This document shows, piece by piece, positions 20,750-30,307 of a DNA stretch of 64,000 bases. The notes under the pieces are model-generated. The model worked only from the letters and a program-made list of their open reading frames with translations, had not been told where the DNA came from and did not search any database. The DNA comes from Grimontia kaedaensis (GTDB taxonomy: Bacteria; Pseudomonadota; Gammaproteobacteria; Enterobacterales; Vibrionaceae): the NCBI RefSeq assembly GCF_023746615.1, contig NZ_CP082275.1, forward strand, positions 868,001 through 932,000, given 5' to 3'. Made by a program: the position numbers and the translations under genes. How positions within the stretch are numbered: position 1 is the first letter of the stretch; every line of letters begins with the position of its first letter.

Positions 20750-21241
20750 ATGAATTGGATAGATTACATCATTATTGGCGTGATTAGCTTTTCTGCTTTG
20801 ATTAGCTTGGTCCGCGGTTTTGTTAAAGAAGCCTTGTCGCTGGTGATTTGGTTCGCTGCCTTCTTTGTTGCGAGTGATTTTTACCCACAATTGGCAGCTT
20901 ACTTTACAAATATTCATGACGAAATGATTCGAAACGGTGCGGCGATAGCGGCGCTGTTTATTGCCACCCTGATTGTTGGTGCGGTTGTTAACTATGTGAT
21001 TGGACAGTTAGTACAAAAAACTGGCCTTTCAGGTACAGATCGCGTGTTAGGGATTGTTTTTGGGGGAATTCGTGGCGTATTGATAGTCGCTGCGCTGTTA
21101 TTTTTCCTTGATGCTTTCACCAGCCTTGCCAGCTCTCCAGAGTGGAAACAATCACAGTTAATCCCTAAATTTGGGGTAGTGATTGAGTGGTTTTTCACTT
21201 ATTTGGAGCAAAGCTCCAGCTTTCTGCCTAAGGTGATCTAA
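20750..21241 (+). CDS. cvpA: CvpA family membrane protein
   Basis: The 163-residue protein has four predicted membrane spans, with conserved starts [12 protein letters not shown] and [12 protein letters not shown]. CvpA was named for a role in colicin V production; in other Gammaproteobacteria it helps tolerate bile and envelope stress. Its molecular action is unresolved. It is the first gene of the purF operon, 77 bases before purF, and lies under the PurR box. Confidence 0.94.
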   Translation: MNWIDYIIIGVISFSALISLVRGFVKEALSLVIWFAAFFVASDFYPQLAAYFTNIHDEMIRNGAAIAALFIATLIVGAVVNYVIGQLVQKTGLSGTDRVLGIVFGGIRGVLIVAALLFFLDAFTSLASSPEWKQSQLIPKFGVVIEWFFTYLEQSSSFLPKVI

Positions 21242-21318
21242 GGTTTTCCCGCGGCAAAGTTCGCGGGTAAATCCACAAGTTCCCTGGGCTCAATTTCGCG
21301 TTACAAGGAACAGCATAC

Positions 21319-22833
21319 ATGTGTGGGATTGTTGGGATCGTGGGTGAGACCCCGGTTAATCAGTCAATTTACGATGCGTTGACAGTACTTCAGCACCGAG
21401 GTCAGGATGCGGCAGGGATTGTCACCATTGACGATAACCGTTTCCGCCTGAGAAAAGCGAACGGCCTGGTCAAAGATGTTTTCCAACTAAAGCACATGCA
21501 AAGGCTGCAGGGAAACGTGGGTATTGGCCACGCTCGTTACCCAACAGCAGGTAGCTCCAGTGCTTCAGAAGCGCAACCATTTTATGTTAACTCACCATAT
21601 GGCATCACGCTCGCGCACAACGGTAATCTCACCAATGCCAACCAGCTTCGCGAGTCGCTTTTTGAACAAGACCGCCGCCACCTTAACACCACTTCAGATT
21701 CAGAAGTCCTTCTCAATGTTCTTGCCCACCAAATTGACAAGGTCGCTTCTGACAAACTAACTGAAGAACATGTGTTCTCAGCGGTGCGTGAACTTCACGC
21801 ACAAGTCACCGGTGGCTATGCAGTTGTTGCGATGATCATCGGGCATGGCCTTATTGCTTTCCGCGACCCACATGGTATTCGTCCGCTCTGCTTGGGCAAA
21901 CGCACCGTCAATGGCCGTGAAGAGTATATGGTGGCTTCAGAATCAGTGGCGCTTGATGCGGTTGGCTTTGACTTTGTTCGCGATGTGGCACCGGGCGAAG
22001 CCGTTTACATCACTTTTGATGGTCGTCTGTTTACCCGTCAGTGTGCTGATAACCCGACTTTGTCTCCTTGTATCTTTGAGTTCGTCTATTTCGCACGTCC
22101 AGACTCATTCATCGACAAAGTCTCTGTATATGGTGCACGCGTCAACATGGGCCAAAAACTCGGTGCAAAAATTCGTCGCGATTGGGAAGACCTAGATATT
22201 GATGTGGTTATTCCAATCCCAGAGACGTCTTGCGATATCGCGTTGGAAATTGCTCAAGTGCTAGAGAAGCCATACCGACAGGGTTTTGTGAAAAACCGCT
22301 ACGTTGGCCGTACCTTTATCATGCCGGGTCAACAGCAACGCCGTAAATCAGTGCGTCGTAAGCTCAACGCCATCCGCTCAGAATTTAAAGATAAATCAGT
22401 GCTGCTGGTAGATGACTCTATTGTTCGTGGTACCACGTCTGAACAAATCATTGAAATGGCACGTGAAGCAGGCGCAAAGCGTGTTTACATGGCATCAGCC
22501 GCACCAGAGATCCGATTCCCAAATGTATATGGTATCGACATGCCGAGTGCAAATGAGCTGATTGCACATGGCCGTGAGGTCGATGAAATTTGCCAAATCA
22601 TTGGTGCTGATGGTCTTATCTTCCAAGATCTTAGTGATTTAGAAGATGCAGTACGTGAAGGCAATCCTGATGTGAAGCGCTTTGAAAGCTCGGTATTCAG
22701 CGGAGAATACGTCACCAGTGACATTAACCAAGAATACCTCGATTACTTGGAAAGCCTGCGTAACGATGAATCTAAAGCGGTTCGTGAACAGCAGCAAGAG
22801 CTGGCTAACCTCGAAATCTACAACGAGAGCTAA
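21319..22833 (+). CDS. purF: Amidophosphoribosyltransferase
   Basis: PurF makes 5-phosphoribosylamine from PRPP and glutamine, the first step of purine synthesis. The 504-residue protein begins MCGIVGIVG, the cysteine being the glutaminase nucleophile after removal of Met1. The PRPP-binding motif [14 protein letters not shown] lies in the C-terminal half. There is no propeptide and no sign of the iron-sulphur ligand pattern of Bacillus PurF, so it is the E. coli type. Confidence 0.97.
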   Translation: MCGIVGIVGETPVNQSIYDALTVLQHRGQDAAGIVTIDDNRFRLRKANGLVKDVFQLKHMQRLQGNVGIGHARYPTAGSSSASEAQPFYVNSPYGITLAHNGNLTNANQLRESLFEQDRRHLNTTSDSEVLLNVLAHQIDKVASDKLTEEHVFSAVRELHAQVTGGYAVVAMIIGHGLIAFRDPHGIRPLCLGKRTVNGREEYMVASESVALDAVGFDFVRDVAPGEAVYITFDGRLFTRQCADNPTLSPCIFEFVYFARPDSFIDKVSVYGARVNMGQKLGAKIRRDWEDLDIDVVIPIPETSCDIALEIAQVLEKPYRQGFVKNRYVGRTFIMPGQQQRRKSVRRKLNAIRSEFKDKSVLLVDDSIVRGTTSEQIIEMAREAGAKRVYMASAAPEIRFPNVYGIDMPSANELIAHGREVDEICQIIGADGLIFQDLSDLEDAVREGNPDVKRFESSVFSGEYVTSDINQEYLDYLESLRNDESKAVREQQQELANLEIYNES

Positions 22834-22863
22834 TTTAAGCTTCCCTTACAAGATGAACGTCTA

Positions 22864-22893
22864 AAAAAACGCGGCTATCAAGCCGCGTTTTTT
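22864..22893. terminator. Terminator after purF
   Basis: An 11-bp stem (AAAACGCGGCT / AGCCGCGTTTT) with an ATCA loop is followed by T residues. It is symmetrical enough to serve convergent yohC as well. Confidence 0.92.
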
Positions 22894-22943
22894 CTGTTCG
22901 TTATTTTCAATCACCGACGATTCCAGTAATTGAACAAGCCCGT

Positions 22944-23543
22944 TTACTGTACAAACATAGGGCCGAAGCCTACGTTCCACATAATCACTGAACTGGCAAG
23001 TATGGCAACCAGCAACACAAGCCCACAGGTGACCACTGAACTTGCGTAAATAAACCCCCTTTCTTCTGGTATGTGCATGATAATGGGGACTCCGGTGTAG
23101 AGTAAGTACACAGAGTAAGCAATACCAGCAAGGCCCACCAACATAACAAACCAAACAACGGGGTAGAGCGCTGCCAAACCAACCATGAATATCGGGGTAG
23201 CAGTGTACGCAGCGAGCTCTAGAGCCTGAGTATACGTCGGTGTTGAACCAAAAGTGCGGCTCATCCACAAGGTGAGGTAAGCAAGTGCCATTACCCCAGT
23301 TATTAGTGCAAAGTACATTGCGCAGGCAATAATGATGGCGCTTTGTTGAGTAAGGAAAATCGGGTCACCGACGCCAATCTGCCAACCAATATGAACGCTG
23401 GAGTAATAGGCGCAGATAGGTGGAATAAGCGCCATGATCGCAGCATGCCCCATACTGTTCACAGTGCCTTCATGGCGATCGTCAATGTTTTTCCATTCTT
23501 CTTTCGGGTGAGTATAAAGGCCGAGCAAATGTCCCAGAATCAT
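22944..23543 (-). CDS. Yip1-family inner-membrane protein (YohC-like)
   Basis: The 199-residue protein has about five membrane segments and resembles E. coli YohC: a start with GLYTHPKEEW (YohC GLFSHPDREM), then ALIPPICAYYSSVHIGW and a central YTATPIFMVGLAALYPVVW. The frame is open to 23693, but the ATG at 23543 has a near-perfect AGGAAGGAG site and matches the homologue start. The function of the family in bacteria is not known. It converges on purF. Confidence 0.88.
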   Translation of the reverse strand: MILGHLLGLYTHPKEEWKNIDDRHEGTVNSMGHAAIMALIPPICAYYSSVHIGWQIGVGDPIFLTQQSAIIIACAMYFALITGVMALAYLTLWMSRTFGSTPTYTQALELAAYTATPIFMVGLAALYPVVWFVMLVGLAGIAYSVYLLYTGVPIIMHIPEERGFIYASSVVTCGLVLLVAILASSVIMWNVGFGPMFVQ

Positions 23544-23724
23544 AGGTCGCTCCTTCCTGTGCGGTAACCAGTGGTTTGTAATACGCAACAGCGATGCTTG
23601 ATCGATCGCTTTGTTACATATTAATAACATTAGGTGTTGAGGACGGTCGTTAGCAAGTTTTAACCACCAAAAGTGTGGTGGTTTTTTAATCACTTATCGA
23701 ATCTGGGACACTTGGTGATCAACC

Positions 23725-24615
23725 TCACTTTTCAGTGTTTTCTGAGTGAAAGTATGAGAGTGAAAAGTCGATAAATGCACGAAGTTTTGCCGGATGATGT
23801 GTTTTATCATGATACATCAGAAAGATATCACGAGGTTCTGTAGTCCAATTCGGCAAAATCTGGATCAGTTCACCCTCATCTATATCTTTCTGCACCAAAA
23901 TATCCGGTATCAGCGCGATACCCAATCCATCTTTTGCTGCTGCCCTTACCATCCGGAGCTCAGAAGCTTCAAAGCGACCCGGTTGAGAGACACAGATATC
24001 TTGACCCCTATTATTGGAAAGTCGCCATCTCTTAAGCGGCCATCCTTTGAGCAGATGATGCTTCTCGAGATCACCAGCGCCCTTCAACGGCGCAATTGTT
24101 GACAGATAAGTTGAGCTAGCAACAAGAATGTCTCTCACGGTATGGAGCTTTCGCGCAATCATCGAAGAATCTCGCTGTGGTCCAATTTTGATGAAAGCAT
24201 GTTTGTCATCCAAGTGAGTGGGGGAGGTATCACTGTAAAGCGACAAATCAATTTTGATGTCAGGGTAAGCCACCAGAAAAGCGCTCAACATGGGTTGCAA
24301 AAGCTTCATTGCAATGTTGGAAGGTGCGGCCAGACGGAGGGTGCCGGAAGTACCCTGGCAACTTTCAGACAGATTTTCTGTAGCTTCTACCAGTTGTTCC
24401 AACAAAGGAGAGCAACGGTCGTAAAAACTTTGTCCGGCTTCTGTCAAAGACAGTTTTCTGGCATCACGGTGCAGCAGCTTAATCTTGATATCCTCTTCAA
24501 GTGCCTGAATTCTTCGGGTGAGCGTAGCAACAGGAATTCCCGTCTTTTTTGAAGCTAGCGTATAGCTTCCATTTTCGACGATCAGTCGGAAAAGATTGAG
24601 GTCATCTAATTTCAT
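23725..24615 (-). CDS. LysR-type transcriptional regulator
   Basis: The 296-residue protein has the LysR winged helix-turn-helix at residues 1-60 (LNLFRLIVENGSYTLASKKTGIPVATLTRRIQALEE) and a C-terminal effector-binding domain with the AAPSNIAMKLLQPMLSAFLVAYPDIKI start common in the group. The target genes are unknown. Its neighbour on the divergent side is the RssB-like regulator; the shared 298-base gap could be where it acts, which is inference. Confidence 0.92.
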   Translation of the reverse strand: MKLDDLNLFRLIVENGSYTLASKKTGIPVATLTRRIQALEEDIKIKLLHRDARKLSLTEAGQSFYDRCSPLLEQLVEATENLSESCQGTSGTLRLAAPSNIAMKLLQPMLSAFLVAYPDIKIDLSLYSDTSPTHLDDKHAFIKIGPQRDSSMIARKLHTVRDILVASSTYLSTIAPLKGAGDLEKHHLLKGWPLKRWRLSNNRGQDICVSQPGRFEASELRMVRAAAKDGLGIALIPDILVQKDIDEGELIQILPNWTTEPRDIFLMYHDKTHHPAKLRAFIDFSLSYFHSENTEK

Positions 24616-24913
24616 AGGATTTCACTATGTTGCGATTGTCTTCAACAAAAATCGTTATTTTGGCTATTTCAAATTAACATGGCCTGTTTTTCGTTGTCTT
24701 ATGTCAATAAGAAGGACTCTACAGGTGGTCTGAAGGTAAGGAAAGATAGAAAATATCCAAATTATTTTCTTTTCAGGATACAGAAAGTTAACCACTTTCG
24801 AGTCGTCTAATACAGGCCAGTGACAACCTCACACTGATTTTCAAACTATCCTAGTAGTAGCAAATTGCCCATATTAGACACCAGCAAGGCAAGATGAAAC
24901 AGGAGAACATATT
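24616..24913. other. Divergent intergenic region between lysR-type gene and rssB
   Basis: These 298 bases hold no convincing reading frame or RNA gene. They are AT-rich and must contain the promoters of both genes. No clear operator stands out by eye. Confidence 0.6.
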
Positions 24914-25969
24914 GTGTTGGAAGGAAAAGAAGTTCTCATTGTTGAAGATGATCCCGTGTTTAGTCGGATCATCAGTAGCTTTCTTCGCAAAGAAGGGTGC
25001 GTTGTAAGAGAAGCTGAAAACGGATTGGATGGATTAAAAGCGCTTAGAGAAGGCATTCCAGACTTGTTACTTAGCGATCTCTCTATGCCGGTAATGACAG
25101 GTTTAGAATTCGTCGAAGAAGTCAGTATGGAATACCCTATGCTGCCAGTGATAGTTATCTCAGGCACGGGGGGCATGTCAGACGTTGCTCAAGCGTTGCG
25201 CTTTGGTGTGAAAGACTTTTTGATCAAGCCTATTGAAGACATCATGGTGGTGAAGTCCGCCATTCTTTCGGTATTGGAAGACGCCGATGGCGGCGTTAAT
25301 AGTGACGCAGATTTCTCTCAGCAATGGTTTAAAGTCTCTCAAAACGGCGACCAGCCATTGACAGAGGAATTGAAGTGGCACTTGGAGGATCTCTTAGATA
25401 ATCCAGGTAGCGCAAGAGACTTGTTGATGGGATTGATGCCAGATCAGGACTCGCAACAGGGTGACTGGCGATTGTCTTATCACTCACTACAGTCTGCTGA
25501 TACTAACCCCGTAGTGCTTGATTACACTTGGATGATGGATGGTCAGATGGCGTTTTACATGGTTGATAGCGCGTCGGCTGGAGAGAACGGAACAGCGACA
25601 ACCTTGATGATCCGCGCCTTCTTCAACGAATATCTCCGTTCGCAAGATGCGGACGAAAAAGGCTTTGTTCATCTTGTCCATCAAATCGAACACGCCATTA
25701 AACGCTCAACCTACGCGAGTCCCATCCGCGCCATGTTTGGAATACTAAACGCAGCGGAGTCCCAGCTTGATGTTTTATCTGCTGGACTCAATGCAGTGGT
25801 GGATGGTTCAGGCAAGGCGTTGATTGTGAAGAACGAAAATCTGCTAGGCATAGATGCATCGACTACTCGCTTTCAAACTATCGACCTGTCAGGCGGTAGT
25901 GTACGCGTATCGCTCAGTGAGATTGGATTAACTAGCTTTAGCTTGGACATCCAAAGACTTAGCGCTTGA
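24914..25969 (+). CDS. rssB: RssB-like response regulator with inactive PP2C-like domain
   Basis: Residues 1-120 are a complete receiver domain: acidic pocket E11, D12, D13, phosphorylation site D55 in LLLSDLSMP, S83 and K105. The rest resembles the degenerate PP2C domain of E. coli RssB: LDYTWMMDGQMAFYMVDSASAGENG aligns with LDIAALSENDLAFYCLDVTRAGHNG, and IRAFFNEYL and LDVLSAGLNAV also match. RssB delivers sigma S to ClpXP. There is no rssA next to it. The start is a GTG with AGGAGA upstream; a terminator follows. It is possible that this regulator acts on something other than RpoS. Confidence 0.82.
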   Translation: MLEGKEVLIVEDDPVFSRIISSFLRKEGCVVREAENGLDGLKALREGIPDLLLSDLSMPVMTGLEFVEEVSMEYPMLPVIVISGTGGMSDVAQALRFGVKDFLIKPIEDIMVVKSAILSVLEDADGGVNSDADFSQQWFKVSQNGDQPLTEELKWHLEDLLDNPGSARDLLMGLMPDQDSQQGDWRLSYHSLQSADTNPVVLDYTWMMDGQMAFYMVDSASAGENGTATTLMIRAFFNEYLRSQDADEKGFVHLVHQIEHAIKRSTYASPIRAMFGILNAAESQLDVLSAGLNAVVDGSGKALIVKNENLLGIDASTTRFQTIDLSGGSVRVSLSEIGLTSFSLDIQRLSA

Positions 25970-25992
25970 ATCATCAAAGTCTTACTCAAAAA

Positions 25993-26018
25993 AAAACCGC
26001 CGAACCAGGCGGTTTTTC
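25993..26018 (+). terminator. Terminator after rssB
   Basis: The stem AAAACCGCC / GGCGGTTTT with a GAACCA loop is followed by T residues. Confidence 0.9.
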
Positions 26019-26193
26019 TTTGCCTTTTGAAAAAAATTCAATCCCTGCATTCCAAACTATGAACCAGTGCAGACAATTTATGCAGTTGAAGGCTGTATGC
26101 TTGCTGGACAAAGGCCAGCCTAATATACTCTTGAGTTGCTTCGCAAAGACGATGCAAAAACTGGCTAGCAAAAGAAATCGACGAGAATAAAAA

Positions 26194-26691
26194 ATGAATC
26201 CATGGTATCTGCTCTATTGTAAACGCAGCGAGCAACAACGCGCTGAGCAGCACCTTAAAAGACAAGGCGTCGATTGTTACTATCCCCAAGTAACTGTTAA
26301 AAAAATCCGCCGCGGTAAGCGTTCCAGTGAATTGGAACCGCTCTTTCCTAACTATATATTCGCTTCCTTTGATCCTGAAAAAATCTCATACACTACCGTG
26401 CGTTCAACGCGTGGGGTTGTTGACTTTGTTCGACAGGGAGCAATACCAACTGTCGTGCCTGTGGAACTCATCACCCATTTAATGTCACATGAAGACAGCG
26501 ATGAGCAACGTGAAGCACTGAGTGACGTATTCAAACCGGGTGACCAAGTGGAAGTGCTCTCGGGTCAATTTGAGGGTACGGAAGCGATTTACAAGGAAGC
26601 GGATGGAGAGCTTCGCTCAATTTTATTAGTCAACCTGATCAGTCGTCAGGTTGAGGTGTCAACAGAAAACAAGGCGCTTCGTAAGAAGTAG
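26194..26691 (+). CDS. rfaH: Transcription antitermination factor RfaH
   Basis: The 165-residue NusG paralogue has an N-terminal NGN domain (MNPWYLLYCKRSEQQRAEQHL, EPLFPNYIFASF) and a C-terminal KOW domain starting near residue 115 (KPGDQVEVLSGQFEG). RfaH loads onto RNA polymerase paused at ops elements, refolds its C-terminus and recruits ribosomes, allowing long surface-polysaccharide operons to be fully transcribed and translated. An ops element follows only 48 bases after its stop and a second lies at 56879, so it is encoded next to its own target. Confidence 0.95.
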   Translation: MNPWYLLYCKRSEQQRAEQHLKRQGVDCYYPQVTVKKIRRGKRSSELEPLFPNYIFASFDPEKISYTTVRSTRGVVDFVRQGAIPTVVPVELITHLMSHEDSDEQREALSDVFKPGDQVEVLSGQFEGTEAIYKEADGELRSILLVNLISRQVEVSTENKALRKK

Positions 26692-26739
26692 TCGCAAAAA
26701 ATATAGATGCTATGGCGTGATTTAGGGACGAGACCTAAG

Positions 26740-26750
26740 GGCGGTAGCGT
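26740..26750 (+). promoter_or_regulatory. ops element / JUMPstart, copy 1
   Basis: GGCGGTAGCGT is an exact match to the ops core recognised by RfaH. It is preceded by GGGACGAGACCTAA, which resembles the JUMPstart context, and lies 28 bases before the rfbB start. It implies RfaH-dependent elongation through the rfb-man-wzm-wzt operon. Confidence 0.93.
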
Positions 26751-26777
26751 ACAGAAAACCAAATATTGGAATCAGAG

Positions 26778-27839
26778 ATGAAGATTTTAGTGACAGGTGG
26801 TGCGGGTTTCATCGGTTCCGCAGTCGTTCGACATATTGTAGAAAATACAAAGGATAGCGTTGTTAATGTCGATAAACTCACTTATGCGGGTAACCTAGAG
26901 TCTTTGGCTACGGTTTCTGAAAACGAACGTTATGCCTTTGAGCAAGTAGATATCTGCGACCGTGCAGAACTAGACCGCGTATTTTCTTTGCATCAACCCG
27001 ACGTTGTGATGCACTTGGCTGCAGAATCTCATGTAGATCGTTCCATTGACGGCCCTGCTGCTTTTATTGAAACCAACATCATTGGTACCTACAATTTGCT
27101 AGAAGCAGCACGTCAGTATTGGAACTCTCTGGACATCGACAAGAAAGCTGCGTTTCGTTTCCATCATATCTCAACTGATGAAGTATACGGAGACCTCGAA
27201 GGGACGACAGATTTGTTCACAGAGGAAACCTCCTACGAGCCATCAAGCCCATATTCTGCATCAAAAGCGTCGAGTGACCACTTAGTTCGAGCTTGGCTGC
27301 GTACCTATGGTTTGCCAACCATCGTGACCAACTGCTCAAACAACTACGGTCCTTATCATTTTCCAGAAAAGCTTATCCCACTGATGATTTTGAATGCCCT
27401 AGATGGCAAAGCTCTTCCAGTTTATGGTGATGGCATGCAAATCCGTGACTGGTTGTTTGTAGAAGACCACGCACGTGCGCTTTACAAAGTGGCGACCGAA
27501 GGTGAGATAGGTGAGACCTACAACATTGGTGGCCATAATGAAAAAGCCAACATCGAAGTGGTGAAAACCATTTGTGCGCTGCTTGAAGAGTTAGTACCAA
27601 CTAAGCCAGAGGGTGTGGCTCAGTACCGAGACCTCATTACCTACGTAAAAGACCGCCCAGGTCACGATGTGCGCTACGCAATCGATGCGTCAAAAATTGA
27701 GCGAGAGCTAGGTTGGAAACCGGAAGAAACCTTCGAATCGGGCATTCGCAAAACCGTGATGTGGTATCTCGACAACAAAGCGTGGTGGTCACGAGTACTG
27801 GACGGTTCTTATTCACGTGAGCGCCTTGGTACAAACTAG
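26778..27839 (+). CDS. rfbB: dTDP-glucose 4,6-dehydratase (copy 1)
   Basis: RfbB converts dTDP-glucose to dTDP-4-keto-6-deoxyglucose, step two of dTDP-L-rhamnose synthesis. The 353-residue short-chain dehydrogenase has TGGAGFIGS at the N-terminus, the catalytic STDEVYGD segment and the YSASK motif. The frame opens at a TTG at 26766, but the ATG at 26778 gives the canonical start [12 protein letters not shown] second, closely similar copy lies at 62174. The stop codon TAG is part of a CTAGG string and a repeat follows before rfbA. Confidence 0.96.
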   Translation: MKILVTGGAGFIGSAVVRHIVENTKDSVVNVDKLTYAGNLESLATVSENERYAFEQVDICDRAELDRVFSLHQPDVVMHLAAESHVDRSIDGPAAFIETNIIGTYNLLEAARQYWNSLDIDKKAAFRFHHISTDEVYGDLEGTTDLFTEETSYEPSSPYSASKASSDHLVRAWLRTYGLPTIVTNCSNNYGPYHFPEKLIPLMILNALDGKALPVYGDGMQIRDWLFVEDHARALYKVATEGEIGETYNIGGHNEKANIEVVKTICALLEELVPTKPEGVAQYRDLITYVKDRPGHDVRYAIDASKIERELGWKPEETFESGIRKTVMWYLDNKAWWSRVLDGSYSRERLGTN

Positions 27840-27870
27840 GCATTAACCTCTCGTCATACTTGTTTTTGGT

Positions 27871-27935
27871 TCTATGCTCTAGTTCCTACCTAGGATCTAG
27901 GATCTAGGACCTAGGTCCTTTTTCTCTAGGAGCCT
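27871..27935. repeat. CTAGG repeat cluster between rfbB and rfbA (copy 1)
   Basis: A run of CCTAGG/ATCTAGG units preceded by TATGCTCTAG fills the rfbB-rfbA gap. The last unit, CTAGGAGCC, supplies the Shine-Dalgarno-like TAGGAG in front of rfbA. The same junction in the second rfbBA copy (63270-63320) also carries the repeat. Confidence 0.85.
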
Positions 27936-27940
27936 AATCA

Positions 27941-28819
27941 ATGAAAGGCATCATTCTGGCGGGTGGCTCAGGCACGCGTCTATACCCAATCACCCGGGGC
28001 GTATCGAAGCAATTGCTTCCAATCTACGACAAACCGATGATTTACTACCCATTGTCAACTCTGATGTTGGCGGGTATTCGTGAGATCCTGATCATCACCA
28101 CTCCAGAAGACAATGAGAGCTTTAAACGTTTGCTGGGTGACGGCAGCGACTTTGGTATTCATCTGGAATACGCTGTGCAGCCAAGCCCAGACGGTCTAGC
28201 TCAAGCGTTTATTATCGGTGAAGACTTTATTGGTGATGATAGCGTATGTTTGGTGTTGGGTGACAACATCTTCTATGGCCAGTCGTTCAGCAATACATTA
28301 AGAAACGCCGCCTCGCGTGAATCCGGCGCGACCGTGTTTGGTTATCAAGTTAAAGACCCAGAGCGTTTTGGCGTGGTGGAATTTGATGACCAGATGCGCG
28401 CCGTCTCGATTGAAGAAAAGCCAGTGAAACCAAGATCGAATTATGCGGTCACCGGCTTGTATTTCTATGATAATCGTGTCGTAACCATGGCCAAAGGTGT
28501 AAAACCGTCCAGCCGCGGTGAACTCGAAATAACCACCCTAAATGAAATGTACCTGAATGATGGTTCACTCAATGTAGAACTACTGGGACGTGGTTTTGCC
28601 TGGTTAGATACAGGAACGCACGAAAGCCTTCATGAAGCGTCATCTTTCGTACAAACGATAGAGCATGTTCAAGGACTGAAAGTGGCGTGTTTGGAAGAAA
28701 TTGCATGGCGCAATGGTTGGTTGAGCGAAAAAGAAGTTAAACAGATTGCCAAGCGGATGATGAAAAATGAATATGGTCAATACCTTATCCGTCTAATTAA
28801 TGAAGAGAAATCGAAATAA
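27941..28819 (+). CDS. rfbA: Glucose-1-phosphate thymidylyltransferase (copy 1)
   Basis: RfbA makes dTDP-glucose from dTTP and glucose-1-phosphate, the first step of the pathway. The 292-residue protein has the nucleotidyltransferase signature [21 protein letters not shown] and the GDNIFYG metal-binding aspartate. The ribosome-binding site lies in the last unit of the upstream CTAGG repeat. Its stop overlaps the rfbD start by one base. Confidence 0.96.
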   Translation: MKGIILAGGSGTRLYPITRGVSKQLLPIYDKPMIYYPLSTLMLAGIREILIITTPEDNESFKRLLGDGSDFGIHLEYAVQPSPDGLAQAFIIGEDFIGDDSVCLVLGDNIFYGQSFSNTLRNAASRESGATVFGYQVKDPERFGVVEFDDQMRAVSIEEKPVKPRSNYAVTGLYFYDNRVVTMAKGVKPSSRGELEITTLNEMYLNDGSLNVELLGRGFAWLDTGTHESLHEASSFVQTIEHVQGLKVACLEEIAWRNGWLSEKEVKQIAKRMMKNEYGQYLIRLINEEKSK

Positions 28820-29700
28820 TGAAGTTACTCATTACAGGTAGTTTCGGACAGGTAGGCCGTTGTTTGGTTGAGCGACTGAACAATATGGCAGGTGTTGAAT
28901 TTTTGGCGCTAGACCGTGAAGAACTAGATATCACTGACGAGAGTGCGGTGTTTAACGTGGTTACCTCGTTTTCTCCTGAAGTGATCATCAATGCTGCAGC
29001 CTATACAGCGGTAGATAGAGCGGAAGATGAGGTTGAACTCTCTTACGCTATTAACCGGGATGGCCCTGCAAATCTTGCTAAAGCTGCTGACAAGGTTGGT
29101 GCGGCCATGCTGCACATTTCGACAGACTATGTGTTTGCAGGCAACAAAGACGGTGAGTACCTAGAGAGTGATGAGACACGTCCGCAAGGTGTGTATGGCG
29201 CAAGTAAATTGGCCGGTGAAATCGCGGTAGCAGAAGCTTGCCCTCGTCACATGATCTTGAGAACGGCATGGGTATTTAGTGAGCATGGAGGCAATTTTGT
29301 AAAATCCATGCTGCGTTTAGCCGAAAATCGAGACACGTTGGGTATAGTGGCAGACCAGTTTGGTGGGCCAACCTATGCCGGTGATATTGCCACCGCGTTA
29401 CTCCACATTGCAGTGGCTATTATCAAAGAAAACAATACGGGTTTTGGCGTTTATCACTACTCAGGCATGCCACATGTGAGTTGGTATGACTTCGCGAATA
29501 CCATTTTTACCGAAGCGAAAGCGCAAGACGTTTTGGTCAAAACCATAACCGTTAATCCGATAGCGACCAGTGACTATCCCACACCAGCGAAACGTCCGGC
29601 GAACTCTAAACTAAACAACGAGAAAATCTTTACTCAGTTTGGCGTTAGTCCAAGTGATTGGCAGTTGGCATTAAAGAATTTGAAGGATTACACGAGTTAA
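28819..29700 (+). CDS. rfbD: dTDP-4-dehydrorhamnose reductase
   Basis: RfbD performs the last, NADPH-dependent step to dTDP-L-rhamnose. The 293-residue short-chain reductase starts [17 protein letters not shown], with STDYVFAG and the YGASKLAGE catalytic motif. Translation is coupled to rfbA by a one-base overlap. No second copy is seen near the distal rfbBA pair within the window. Confidence 0.95.
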   Translation: MKLLITGSFGQVGRCLVERLNNMAGVEFLALDREELDITDESAVFNVVTSFSPEVIINAAAYTAVDRAEDEVELSYAINRDGPANLAKAADKVGAAMLHISTDYVFAGNKDGEYLESDETRPQGVYGASKLAGEIAVAEACPRHMILRTAWVFSEHGGNFVKSMLRLAENRDTLGIVADQFGGPTYAGDIATALLHIAVAIIKENNTGFGVYHYSGMPHVSWYDFANTIFTEAKAQDVLVKTITVNPIATSDYPTPAKRPANSKLNNEKIFTQFGVSPSDWQLALKNLKDYTS

Positions 29701-29702
29701 CT

Positions 29703-30248
29703 ATGACGGTTATAGAGACAGACATCCCTGATGTAAAAATCATCGAGCCTACTGTGTTTGGTGATGAGCGTGGCTTTTTCATGGAAACGTGGAACCAACA
29801 GAAATTTGAAGAGTTGGTAACCGGAAAACCGACGCCATTTGTGCAAGATAATCACTCTAAATCAAAGAAAGGGATTTTACGTGGTCTGCATTATCAAACG
29901 GAGAATACACAAGGAAAGCTAGTACGTGTGGTCTCCGGAGAAGTTTTTGATGTAGCCGTAGATATTCGAAAAGACTCGCCGACATTTGGTAAATGGGTAG
30001 GCATATACCTATCGGCGGAAAATAAGCGCCAATTATGGGTGCCTGAAGGTTTTGCTCATGGATTCTATGTGACAAGTGAGGAAGCTGAATTTGTATACAA
30101 GTGTACGGATTATTATAACCCTTCAGCAGAGCAATCGATCTTGTGGAAAGACGCAGCACTAAAAATAGCCTGGCCAATAAAAGAATTACCTTTGCTTGCA
30201 GAAAAAGATAAAAACGGTATTTCTTTTTATGAGGCACCAACTTTATAA
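29703..30248 (+). CDS. rfbC: dTDP-4-dehydrorhamnose 3,5-epimerase
   Basis: RfbC epimerises C3 and C5 of dTDP-4-keto-6-deoxyglucose. The protein (181 residues from the ATG at 29703, two bases after rfbD) has the cupin-type RmlC signature: GFFMETWNQQKFEE, DNHSKSKKGILRGLHYQ, and WVPEGFAHGF. The upstream in-frame extension to 29658 lies inside rfbD and is not needed. rfbBADC is thus complete. Confidence 0.95.
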   Translation: MTVIETDIPDVKIIEPTVFGDERGFFMETWNQQKFEELVTGKPTPFVQDNHSKSKKGILRGLHYQTENTQGKLVRVVSGEVFDVAVDIRKDSPTFGKWVGIYLSAENKRQLWVPEGFAHGFYVTSEEAEFVYKCTDYYNPSAEQSILWKDAALKIAWPIKELPLLAEKDKNGISFYEAPTL

Positions 30249-30307
30249 AAATATTGTTGAACTGCTCCACCTTATTTATTTTTAAATTGACTTAAAGGCA
30301 GTGTAAT

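Noticed and set aside
23662..23686. Terminator between the LysR-type gene and the YohC-like gene
   Set aside because: The stem AACCACC / GGTGGTT has its T run on the plus strand, whereas both neighbouring genes are read from the minus strand.
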